Part shown: in pieces, positions 53,148 through 61,382 of the stretch | Numbering within the stretch: position 1 is the first letter of the stretch | How the letters are laid out: every line of letters begins with the position of its first letter | Source of the DNA: Pseudanabaena yagii GIHE-NHR1 | Lineage (GTDB): Bacteria > Cyanobacteriota > Cyanobacteriia > Pseudanabaenales > Pseudanabaenaceae | Direction: 5' to 3' | DNA: 64,000 nt | NCBI RefSeq assembly: GCF_012863495.1 | Contig: NZ_JAAVJL010000001.1 | Coordinates: 2,042,001 to 2,106,000, forward strand | Notes under the pieces: model-generated | Database searches by the model: none | Told to the model about the DNA's origin: nothing | Seen by the model: the letters and a program-made list of their open reading frames with translations, nothing else | Translations under genes and position numbers: made by a program

Positions 53148-55917
53148 TACTAATGAGCCAATAGGTTTGCATCATTCCTTTACCCTTGACTTCAATCACA
53201 CCACGTTCAACTAAATCAAATTTATGTTTGAGAAGTTGATAGGTTTCCGCAGTAACTTGAATTTTACCAACTTCACTATGGGATTCCATTCGACTCGCCA
53301 CATTTACGGTGTCGCCCCAAAGATCATAAATAAACTTTTGCGTCCCGATCACACCAGCAATTACTGCCCCTGTATGAATACCAACGCGGATTTGTAAGGG
53401 GCTACCTGTTAAGATACGGAGTTCATCTACTTTATCAAGCATATCTAAAGCCATACAGGCGATCGCCTCCGCATGGTTGGTTCTGGGAATTGGAATCCCT
53501 CCTGCCACCATATAGGCATCACCAATAGTTTTGATTTTCTCTAAGCCATAGATTTCACAGAACGTATCAAAATTAGAAAAAATTAGATTCAGGAGATCAA
53601 CTAAATCCTGAGGAGAGAGTTCTGAAGACATTCTTGTAAAATTAACGATATCTGCAAAGAGCACTGTAACCGACTCGAAACTATCAGCAATGACCCCATG
53701 CGATTGCTTCAGGCGATCTGCGATCGCTTTTGGCAAAATGTTTAACAACAAACGCTCTGATTTTTCCTGCTCAGCAAACAGGGCTTCTTCCGCAAGTTTC
53801 CGTTGTGTAATATCGTCTAATACGCCCAAAATGCCAATCGTCTTACCATCAGCATCAATGATTGGTAGTTTACTGATATCTAACCAAATCGATTGCCCTT
53901 GCTTATCAGGATTAATTTTGCGCTGAATTATATGCATCTCAGGCACATTTGATTCCATAATTTGCTGGTCATGTTTACGGAAATTATCAGCCAATTCAGG
54001 ATTATTGATCAGATCATAGTCAGTTTTGCCAATTACACTTTCAGGCGAATCAAGCTGAGCATACATCGCCCAGTTTTTATTACACCCGCGAAAGACTAAA
54101 TTGACATCCTTCCAGAAAATCTGTTGAGGAATACTATCGATAATTAATCGTAAATAAGCTTCCTGTTCCTTAAGGGCTTGCTCTGCTTTAATTCGTGCCG
54201 TAATATCCTGAAAACTCCAGACACGCCCAATAATCTGATCAGAGAGCTTTTGTGGGCGCGAATAACGCTCCAATATTCTGCCATCGATTAACTCCAGCAA
54301 ATCATAGCTTTCCATTTCAGGATGATGATAGAAATTATGCGATCGCTGCATAAAATCCTGAGGATCGACCATTTGTTCGGCGAGGAACTCTAATCGTAGG
54401 GAATAATCGGAAATAGCCAAAACCTCTAAAGATAGAGAAAACATATCCACAAACTGTTGATTGTAGGTGGTGATCTGCCCAACCCGATCCACTGCCAAAA
54501 TACCATCGGCGACCGACTCAAAGGTTGCTCTTTGCAAACTCACAAATTCTGCCAAGTCCGCAGTGCGCTGTTCGACTCTTTCTTCTAGCTCTTCTTTGTT
54601 TTTCGCAAGGGCAGTAAATGAAGCTTGCAATTGTTGCGCCATTTGATTAAAAGATTCTGCCAAAATCGATAATTCGCGGACATTTGCCGTGGCAATGGGA
54701 TGGTAGGGTTGCCCACTAGCAAGGTCGGCGGAAGCTGATAGAGTAGCAAGTAAATGAGATGCTTCGATAAGCTTCTCCACAGGCTTTGCAATCCATTTGG
54801 ATGTGTAAAAGCCCGTCAGGCTAGCAAAAACTAACGCTAAGGCACATAAAACAATGGTATTACGGGTATTGATATTAATGCGATCGCGAAAGTCTTGTTC
54901 CGATACCGTCACAATGAGCAACCAGTCTAATCCTTGAGCATTCCTTAACTTTGTAATCTGCACATACTGTGTTGCTCCTTCCCATTCCATTTGAATTTGC
55001 TGATGATTAGGAATATCTGCTAGATTAGGATATTTTTTTTGCAAATTTTGAAAAGCTAAACGCAGTAAAGAATTCTGACTTTGGAGAGCATGAATCCGCT
55101 TTTGCCCTTGCGGTGCATCAATGAAGGGATTTTCAGAAGTTGAAGTGGCAACTATTTCGCCTGACTGCTCGAGAATAAAAGCCTGTCCTGTTTTAGAGAT
55201 CTGGAGCTGTCGGAGAAAGTCGCCAATTTGCGAAAGTGTCAAGTCAATTGCTAAAACTCCGCGTAAATTTCCTGATTCACCATAGATGGGGACAGAAGCC
55301 GTAATCCCTAAAATAGGTCTTGCTACAAACAGATAAATTGGACTCCAAACCGCTTGTTTTGCTTTAATAGCTCCTTGATACCAAGGGCGATTGCGAGGAT
55401 TATAAATATCCGATTGAATTTGATTGAGAACTTTACCCTTGGCATCTAAACGATAGACAACTTTTTGTTCTGAGGTTGCCAATAAAAGCGATCGGTGTAA
55501 GACCAAATTACTTTCGCTTCTACGCTCAACCCCAATAAATTGACCTTGGGGATTAGCAGCATAGAAAAAATATAAATTTGGGGCTTGGCGCATTTGCTGC
55601 CAAAACAACTTATCTAACTTATCTAGGTTTTCTAAAGCTAGATGCCCGTCCCCTGCGGTCACAGCATGGGCTTGAAGGATTTCTAAAGGTGTATCAAAAT
55701 AGCCGCGTACATGGGTTTCAATGGTATTACTGACTTCTTGCCCAATCTGAGGTGCTAGCTCCTGTGTTGCCTCGCGCCCATTCTGCACTGATAACCATCC
55801 TGTAATCCCTACCGCAGCAATTACCTGTGTCACAAATGGAACAATCAGCAATATCTTCAGAGAAAGCTGATGGCGATTGCGTCGTGGTTGAGCATCATGA
55901 TGTAACGGGGCAGACAT
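53137..55917 (-). CDS. Membrane class III adenylate/guanylate cyclase with CACHE, HAMP and PAS domains
   Basis: A 926-aa receptor. An N-terminal transmembrane helix (about 22-42; LLIVPFVTQVIAAVGITGW) precedes a periplasmic CACHE-type domain of about 300 residues (SVQNGREATQEL ... YIQITKLRNAQGL). A second helix is near 353-370 (TIVLCALALVFASLTGFY), then HAMP (about 372-430), two PAS domains (about 465-590 and 600-715) and the cyclase domain (about 735-920; VTVLFADIVNFTRMSS, KTIGDAYMVAGGIP, LWGDTVNVASRM). The metal aspartates (ADIVNF, IKTIGDAY) are present. The substrate residues were not resolved, so ATP or GTP specificity is open. Confidence 0.9.
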   Translation of the reverse strand: MSAPLHHDAQPRRNRHQLSLKILLIVPFVTQVIAAVGITGWLSVQNGREATQELAPQIGQEVSNTIETHVRGYFDTPLEILQAHAVTAGDGHLALENLDKLDKLFWQQMRQAPNLYFFYAANPQGQFIGVERRSESNLVLHRSLLLATSEQKVVYRLDAKGKVLNQIQSDIYNPRNRPWYQGAIKAKQAVWSPIYLFVARPILGITASVPIYGESGNLRGVLAIDLTLSQIGDFLRQLQISKTGQAFILEQSGEIVATSTSENPFIDAPQGQKRIHALQSQNSLLRLAFQNLQKKYPNLADIPNHQQIQMEWEGATQYVQITKLRNAQGLDWLLIVTVSEQDFRDRININTRNTIVLCALALVFASLTGFYTSKWIAKPVEKLIEASHLLATLSASADLASGQPYHPIATANVRELSILAESFNQMAQQLQASFTALAKNKEELEERVEQRTADLAEFVSLQRATFESVADGILAVDRVGQITTYNQQFVDMFSLSLEVLAISDYSLRLEFLAEQMVDPQDFMQRSHNFYHHPEMESYDLLELIDGRILERYSRPQKLSDQIIGRVWSFQDITARIKAEQALKEQEAYLRLIIDSIPQQIFWKDVNLVFRGCNKNWAMYAQLDSPESVIGKTDYDLINNPELADNFRKHDQQIMESNVPEMHIIQRKINPDKQGQSIWLDISKLPIIDADGKTIGILGVLDDITQRKLAEEALFAEQEKSERLLLNILPKAIADRLKQSHGVIADSFESVTVLFADIVNFTRMSSELSPQDLVDLLNLIFSNFDTFCEIYGLEKIKTIGDAYMVAGGIPIPRTNHAEAIACMALDMLDKVDELRILTGSPLQIRVGIHTGAVIAGVIGTQKFIYDLWGDTVNVASRMESHSEVGKIQVTAETYQLLKHKFDLVERGVIEVKGKGMMQTYWLISKRA

Positions 55918-56059
55918 AAAAAAGCTGCACTAAAAAAATTTTATATTGCTTATAATAAGTTGCTCTTCGCTTAAATTTACAAATCTGCGACTATTTGCTC
56001 AGTAAACATTTTCTAGATATGATGGCATACACAATTTATTTTCCTGTTCATAGATTCTT

Positions 56060-57316
56060 TTGAAAGTTTTACTGCTTAGTACTTGTGATATTCGGGGAGG
56101 GGCTGCACGCGCAGCTTATCGATTGCATCAAGGGTTGCGATCGCTTTCTATCGATTCCAGAATGCTCGTACAGGAAAAGTCTAGCGATGATTGGACGGTG
56201 ATAGCGCCTCAGAGCCTCATCCAGATGGGAATTGCCAAAACCAGAGCCACAATTGATGCTTTACCTTTGCGCTTTTATCGTCAGTTTGATAACTATGGTG
56301 CTTTTTTCCCACAATGGCTCCCTGACAATCTACCGAATAATATTCAAGGTATCCAGCCCGATATTCTAAACCTACATTGGATTTCAGGTGGCTTTGTCCA
56401 GATAGAAACCCTCAAAAAGTTTAAGCAACCCATTGTGCTCACACTGCATGATATGTGGGCTTTTACAGGAGGTTGTCACTATAGTCAAGATTGCGATCGC
56501 TATACCGTTAGCTGTGGTAATTGTCCGCAACTGCATAGTCATCACGATCAGGATATTTCGCGCTGGGTCTGGAACCGTAAGGCTAAAGCTTGGAAAGACC
56601 TTGATTTAACAATTGTGACACCCAGTCAATGGTTAGCGAATATAGCAAAGACCAGTTCGCTTATAGGCGATCGCCCTATTCACGTAATTCCGAATGGTAT
56701 AGATACAGAGATTTATAGACCAATAGATCCGAAAATTGCTAGAGACTTATTGAAACTGCCACAGGATAAACATCTCCTTCTTTTTGGCGCAATGCGTGCA
56801 ACTAGTGATCCTCGTAAGGGCTGGCAATTTTTGCAACCCACTTTACAACTGCTCAAACAAACAGATTGGCATGACCGTATAGAATTAGTCATATTTGGAG
56901 CTTCGCAACCAGCGCAAGCAGTAGATTTGGGATTTCCCTGTCACTACTTAGGACAACTCCATGATCAGCTATCTCTATCAGTAATGTATGCCGCAGTTGA
57001 TCTATTATTAGTTCCTTCCACTCAAGATAATTTACCTAACACTGTTATGGAATCTATCAGTTGTGGTACACCCTGTGTGGCTTTTAAGATAGGCGGTATA
57101 CCTGAGATGATTCAACATCAGCAACAGGGATATTTAGCAAAACCATTAGATTGTCAAGATCTGGCAAATGGAATTGATTGGGTCTTGAATGATTCTCATC
57201 GATATCACAATCTGCGACTTGCTGCTAGAGCTAAAGCCGAGCAAGAGTTTACCCAATCTCTTCAAGCATCACGTTATCAAGATTTATTCCAGAAGATTTT
57301 GCGTTTACCCACCTAG
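56060..57316 (+). CDS. Family 4 glycosyltransferase
   Basis: A 418-aa GT4 enzyme (GT-B fold). MKVLLLSTCDIRGGAARAAY is the typical N-terminal, with LHDMWAFTGGCHYSQDC, IPNGIDTEIY and the C-terminal donor site (VPSTQDNLPNTVMESISCGTP). The start is TTG, the only codon giving this N-terminus. It resembles glycosyltransferases of surface-polysaccharide loci; substrate unknown. A downstream glycosyltransferase starts 7 bp after its stop, so the two are probably co-transcribed. Confidence 0.9.
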   Translation: MKVLLLSTCDIRGGAARAAYRLHQGLRSLSIDSRMLVQEKSSDDWTVIAPQSLIQMGIAKTRATIDALPLRFYRQFDNYGAFFPQWLPDNLPNNIQGIQPDILNLHWISGGFVQIETLKKFKQPIVLTLHDMWAFTGGCHYSQDCDRYTVSCGNCPQLHSHHDQDISRWVWNRKAKAWKDLDLTIVTPSQWLANIAKTSSLIGDRPIHVIPNGIDTEIYRPIDPKIARDLLKLPQDKHLLLFGAMRATSDPRKGWQFLQPTLQLLKQTDWHDRIELVIFGASQPAQAVDLGFPCHYLGQLHDQLSLSVMYAAVDLLLVPSTQDNLPNTVMESISCGTPCVAFKIGGIPEMIQHQQQGYLAKPLDCQDLANGIDWVLNDSHRYHNLRLAARAKAEQEFTQSLQASRYQDLFQKILRLPT

Positions 57317-57323
57317 ATTTTGT

Positions 57324-58220
57324 ATGCTTCCTCAAGATGTTTCTAATCTTCCTAAAGTTGCGGCGGTGATTCCTACTCGTAATCGCAAAGACAAGTTGTT
57401 TCGCTTTTTAGAAAAATTTTCATGCCAGACTTATCCTTATCTCCAGATGATTATTGTAGACTCGAATTCCACTGATGGGACAAGGGAAGAACTAGTTCAA
57501 CGTTTTCCAGAGATAACGCTGATCTGTGTAAGTGATCGCGAATATTGGACGGGTGCGACTAATGCTGGAGTTAAAGCAGCTCTGAGCGATTGCTATGAAT
57601 ATATTCTGACAATTAATGATGATTCAGTAGTTGAGCAAAATCATGTCGAGAGAATGGTAGAAATTGCTCAAAAGCATCAGGCTTTAATTTTAGGTAACTG
57701 TATCAACTATCTTAATAATCCTCATTTGATCTGGTCGCTAGGTACTTCTAATCAATGGGGAACTGCGAAATTTTTGAGTTTAAATTATCACGATACTAAT
57801 CTAGAAGCTTTGCCTATAGAAGTTAGAAATTCAGAAATTATGCAAGTAGATGCTTTAGCAGGTAATGGTGTTTTAATCTCCCGACAGGTATTTACGCAAA
57901 TTGGTCTATACAATGAGAATTTTTTGCCTCATTATCATGCTGACTCAGAAATAATGATGCGTGCTCATAGTCGAGGAATCAAGGTGTTTGTCAGCCCAGC
58001 AATTGTCCTATTGAATGATTTTCATGCTGATCAAAAGAGATTGGATTTAAAGAAATCGAAGGGGCTGATTTATGCTCTTTTTCATAAGAAGTCTCATTTG
58101 TTTATATTGCCTCTAATTTATCTTTTTGTCATGTATTGTCCTAATTCTCAAAAGTTAACAACCTTATGGACATTAATCCAAAGATTTTTGATGTTAAGGT
58201 CAAAAACACAAGTTGATTAA
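57324..58220 (+). CDS. Family 2 glycosyltransferase
   Basis: A 298-aa GT2 enzyme (GT-A fold). VAAVIPTRNRKDKLFRFLEK, IIVDSNSTDGTREELV and the DxD-like TINDDSVVEQNHV, plus EIMMRAHSRGIK, match rhamnosyltransferase-like GT2 proteins. The frame is open upstream to 57189 inside the preceding gene. I choose the ATG at 57324 because it directly follows the previous stop and gives the standard N-terminus. A hydrophobic segment (LFILPLIYLFVMYC) near the end suggests membrane association. Confidence 0.88.
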   Translation: MLPQDVSNLPKVAAVIPTRNRKDKLFRFLEKFSCQTYPYLQMIIVDSNSTDGTREELVQRFPEITLICVSDREYWTGATNAGVKAALSDCYEYILTINDDSVVEQNHVERMVEIAQKHQALILGNCINYLNNPHLIWSLGTSNQWGTAKFLSLNYHDTNLEALPIEVRNSEIMQVDALAGNGVLISRQVFTQIGLYNENFLPHYHADSEIMMRAHSRGIKVFVSPAIVLLNDFHADQKRLDLKKSKGLIYALFHKKSHLFILPLIYLFVMYCPNSQKLTTLWTLIQRFLMLRSKTQVD

Positions 58221-58404
58221 TCCTGTTAAGTCTCAAACTTCCCAATAATGAAGAGGATATATGGCAGCTATGCAATCTCTAAAATTATTGCGAAGGGATT
58301 TTATTGCGAAGGGATTAGCAATTAAAGCTTTGGGTGACTTAAGTAACTGGATACAGGCATAATATAAAACTATACAAAAATTGAAAGAGATTAACTCACC
58401 CATC

Positions 58405-59637
58405 ATGGCTACCGTTAACGACAACTATCTAAAACTTAAGGCAGGCTACCTATTTCCCGAAATTGCAAGACGGGTAAACGCCTTTATCGAGGCAAATCCT
58501 GAAGCTCAAGTGATCCGCCTTGGTATTGGCGATGTCACCGAACCTTTGCCCCAAGCATGTCGTGATGCCATGATCAAAGCGGTTGAAGATATGGGCGATC
58601 GCAGTTCATTTAAGGGCTATGGTCCCGAGCAGGGCTACGCATGGTTGCGTGAAAAGATTGCAGCACATGATTTCCAAGCGAGAGGCTGTGATATTGACGC
58701 TTCTGAGATATTTATTTCCGATGGCTCTAAGTGCGACTGTGGCAACATTCTCGACATTTTTGGCGACGATAATATTATTGCTGTCACCGATCCTGTCTAT
58801 CCCGTTTATGTGGATACGAACGTGATGGCAGGTCACACAGGCGATATCAACGAGAAAGGCGAATACGAAGGCTTAGTTTATTTGCCTGTAACTGCCGAAA
58901 ATAACTTTACCGCCGAGATTCCGACCCAAAAAGTTGATCTGATTTACCTCTGCTTCCCAAATAATCCCACAGGCGCAACCGCCACTAAGGAACATCTCAA
59001 AGCATGGGTCGATTATGCGCGTGCCAATGGTTCAATTATTTTCTTTGATGCCGCCTACGAAGCATTTATCACCGATCCTAGCCTTCCTCACTCGATCTAT
59101 GAAATTGAAGGCGCGAAGGAATGTGCGATCGAGTTCCGTTCTTTCTCGAAGAATGCAGGATTTACAGGTACTCGTTGCGCGTTAACCGTTGTGCCGAAGA
59201 ACTTGATTGGCAAGTCAAAAGATGGTTCTAATGTGGAATTATGGAAGCTCTGGAATCGTCGTCAATCCACTAAGTTTAATGGTGTCTCCTATATCGTCCA
59301 ACGTGGTGCAGAGGCAGTTTATTCTGAAGAAGGGCAAGCGCAAACTAAGGCTCTGATTAGCTTCTATCTTGAAAATGCCAAGATTATCCGTGAGAAATTG
59401 ACTGAAGCAGGTTTAGCTGTTTATGGCGGTGAAAATGCTCCCTATGTATGGGTGAAGACTTCCGCAGGGCTGACCAGTTGGGATTTCTTTGACAAGCTCT
59501 TGCAAACCTGTAATGTGGTGGGAACGCCCGGTTCTGGTTTTGGTGCAGCAGGGGAAGGTTACTTCCGTATTTCGGCTTTCAATAGTCGCGATAATGTGAA
59601 TGAAGCCATGCGCCGCATTCTCGACAAGTTTAAATAG
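58405..59637 (+). CDS. dapL: LL-diaminopimelate aminotransferase
   Basis: A 410-aa PLP aminotransferase that makes LL-diaminopimelate from tetrahydrodipicolinate in one step, the lysine/peptidoglycan route used by cyanobacteria and plants. The N-terminus [20 protein letters not shown] is characteristic; the PLP lysine lies in [16 protein letters not shown], with [11 protein letters not shown] and [18 protein letters not shown]. The ATG at 58405 is preferred over an in-frame start 24 bases earlier. A 16-bp direct repeat (ttattgcgaagggatt) lies upstream at about 58285-58318. Single-gene unit. Confidence 0.95.
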   Translation: MATVNDNYLKLKAGYLFPEIARRVNAFIEANPEAQVIRLGIGDVTEPLPQACRDAMIKAVEDMGDRSSFKGYGPEQGYAWLREKIAAHDFQARGCDIDASEIFISDGSKCDCGNILDIFGDDNIIAVTDPVYPVYVDTNVMAGHTGDINEKGEYEGLVYLPVTAENNFTAEIPTQKVDLIYLCFPNNPTGATATKEHLKAWVDYARANGSIIFFDAAYEAFITDPSLPHSIYEIEGAKECAIEFRSFSKNAGFTGTRCALTVVPKNLIGKSKDGSNVELWKLWNRRQSTKFNGVSYIVQRGAEAVYSEEGQAQTKALISFYLENAKIIREKLTEAGLAVYGGENAPYVWVKTSAGLTSWDFFDKLLQTCNVVGTPGSGFGAAGEGYFRISAFNSRDNVNEAMRRILDKFK

Positions 59638-59646
59638 TAATTAGGA

Positions 59647-59707
59647 GCATAGCATTCCTGAATTGAGGCGATCGTAAATTTTATAAATTCTTACGGGAAT
59701 GCTATGC
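59647..59707 (+). terminator. Terminator of dapL
   Basis: Arms gcatagcattcc and ggaatgctatgc with a 37-base loop and T-rich sequence after it. The rest of the gap to 60026 (about 320 bp) shows nothing recognisable. Confidence 0.5.
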
Positions 59708-60447
59708 CCATACCAAATTTTTTTCTTTGTCCTTATTCAGAATAGGATTTTAAGCCTTCCTACTGAAAATGCCGATTATCTGTTAATACTTCATTCATGG
59801 TCATTTGTCGCATGACTATCATCAAATCATTTTCATGATTTGTGGTAGCGTTTAGGAGAAACATAAGGGAGGAAGGTATTGCACATATTCAGAATGATCA
59901 AAAGTCAGCTTACATGAAATTTATTCTAAAATGATTGCTGAGTAAAGATTTTAAATTGAAATATTTAAACGGCTTTGTTTCATGAATAAAAAGAATATAA
60001 TAGATAAAGGATATTAGGATAGATAATTAACGAGCAACAGGAGAGGAGAGAGGTTTAGAAAGTTGAATCATCTGATTAAGCACAGCACATTTGATGAACA
60101 ACTCAACCGCCTGATTGTCAAATTTACGAGAACATAAATTAGCACCAAAGATTTTTTGAAACGAAACATAGTGGTTTCTGCTAAATAACGTCGATGATAA
60201 TCTGAGTCACGTTTCCAGCTTTTACGTCCATGTTTTGTTTACAGATATAACGGAGATTTTGGTCACGGTGATGTGGTGTTGTACGTCATAGAAATAGCGA
60301 TGGTAATAGACTCCATCTACCGAAACTTGACCGATTTCAGTATCAATCCTATCAAGAATATCAGCAAGTACTTCACCATTGGGCGTTGCATAAATGAGGG
60401 ATGAATGAGTAAATATTAAAGATAACGAGTTTAAGCAATGAAAAACA

Positions 60448-60783
60448 ATGAAATGTCCAAAGTGTGGTTCAACACATATTCGTAAAAATGGGAAACGAGG
60501 AGACAAACAAAATCATATTTGCGCTGATTGCGGTCGTCAGTTCATTGATCATTACTCAGTGCTGGGATATTCCCAAGATGTCAAAAAAATATGCCTAAAA
60601 ATGTACTGCAACGGCATGGGATTTAGACAAATTGAGAGATGTACCGATGTTAGTCACAACTCAGTCATCAACTGGGTTAAGGAAGCAGCCAAGCAATTAC
60701 CAGAACATCCACCGATTGAGACTATTCCTGATGTTGGTGAACTGGATGAACTCCAGACTTTTGTTGGGTCAAAAAAAACTTGA
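60448..60783 (+). CDS. IS1-family transposase, first frame (InsA-like)
   Basis: A 111-aa protein with an N-terminal zinc ribbon (CPKCGSTHIRKNG ... CADCGRQF) and a helix-turn-helix (GMGFRQIERCTDVSHNSVINW), as in InsA of IS1. It binds the ends of the element and can repress it. The frame ends KKT-stop just after a run of eight A (60771-60778), the likely -1 frameshift site for making the full transposase with the next frame. Confidence 0.85.
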   Translation: MKCPKCGSTHIRKNGKRGDKQNHICADCGRQFIDHYSVLGYSQDVKKICLKMYCNGMGFRQIERCTDVSHNSVINWVKEAAKQLPEHPPIETIPDVGELDELQTFVGSKKT

Positions 60784-61136
60784 TTTGGCTATGGACTGCG
60801 GTGAATCATTTTAGCCAAGGTATCTTGGCTTGGGTATTAGGGGATAGGAGTAGCAAAACCTTTGAACCTCTATGGACATTGATTAAGGTTTGGCAATGCT
60901 ATTTCTGGGTTACCGATGGCTACTGTGTCTACAAAATGTTTATCAACTCGGAAGATCAAATTATTAGCAAAACCTACATGACCAGAGTTGAGGGTGAAAA
61001 TACGAGACTGAGACATTATCTTGCCAGATTGCATCGCAAAACTTTATGTTATTCAAAATCTGAACAAATGTTGCGGTATTCAATTCGTCTGTTAATTCAT
61101 TATCTCAAGTACAAATCGATTCCCACCTTTTCTTGA
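60780..61136 (+). CDS. IS1-family transposase, second frame (InsB part)
   Basis: A 118-aa open frame carrying the catalytic section: WLWTAVNHFSQGILAWVLGDRS, WVTDGYCVYKMF and EGENTRLRHYLARLHRKTLC (the DDE-type motif with final HLxRK-like residues). It has no good start of its own and should be made as an InsAB fusion by a -1 shift at AAAAAAAAC; the joined reading is GSKKNLIWLW. Length and motifs look intact, so the copy may still be active. Confidence 0.82.
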   Translation: MIWLWTAVNHFSQGILAWVLGDRSSKTFEPLWTLIKVWQCYFWVTDGYCVYKMFINSEDQIISKTYMTRVEGENTRLRHYLARLHRKTLCYSKSEQMLRYSIRLLIHYLKYKSIPTFS

Positions 61137-61382
61137 TTCATCCTTCATTTGTGCAACGCCCACCATTGTGACAATCATTCGTGGTGAAGACCACAGCCTT
61201 TCTAAAGAAAAGTTGCCTTTGTATTTGGGCTTTTTGAGTTTGTTCATAATGCTAAAATGAGGAGTAAAGCTTTGCTGAGTGCTTTTCTTCAATCTCTACT
61301 TGCCTTAAATTTTCGAATCACCCATTGAGTCTCAGTACTTATCCCAGATTAGATGACCAATGCCTCATTGTTATAACGCTGC

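Larger units (their letters stand above)
60382..61160 (+). mobile_element. IS1-family insertion sequence, 779 bp
   Basis: Inverted ends GGCGTTGCATAAATGAGGG and its near complement (ending tgcaacgcc) enclose two overlapping frames. The 8-bp sequence CACCATTG occurs directly on both sides (60374-60381 and 61161-61168), the target duplication typical of IS1. Size is close to the 768 bp of IS1 itself. Confidence 0.88.
60027..61247 (-). pseudogene. Decayed IS5-family transposase gene, interrupted by IS1-family element
   Basis: Fragments on the minus strand resemble IS5-group transposases: MNKLKKPKYKG near 61247, then AVVFTTNDCHNGEVLADILD spanning the insertion site if the IS1-family element is removed, VDGVYYHRYFYDV, KSWKRDSDYHRRYLAETTMF and NLCSRKFDNQAVELFIKCAV before a TAA at 60027. 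The parts are in different frames; at least two frameshifts and missing stretches are evident, so it is not functional. Terminal repeats of this older element were not identified. Its remaining length apart from the insertion is about 440 bp. Confidence 0.75.

Noticed and set aside
61092-61292. 66-aa minus-strand frame crossing the IS1-family right end
   Set aside because: It joins the IS5-family relic to the end of the inserted element, so it is an artefact of insertion.
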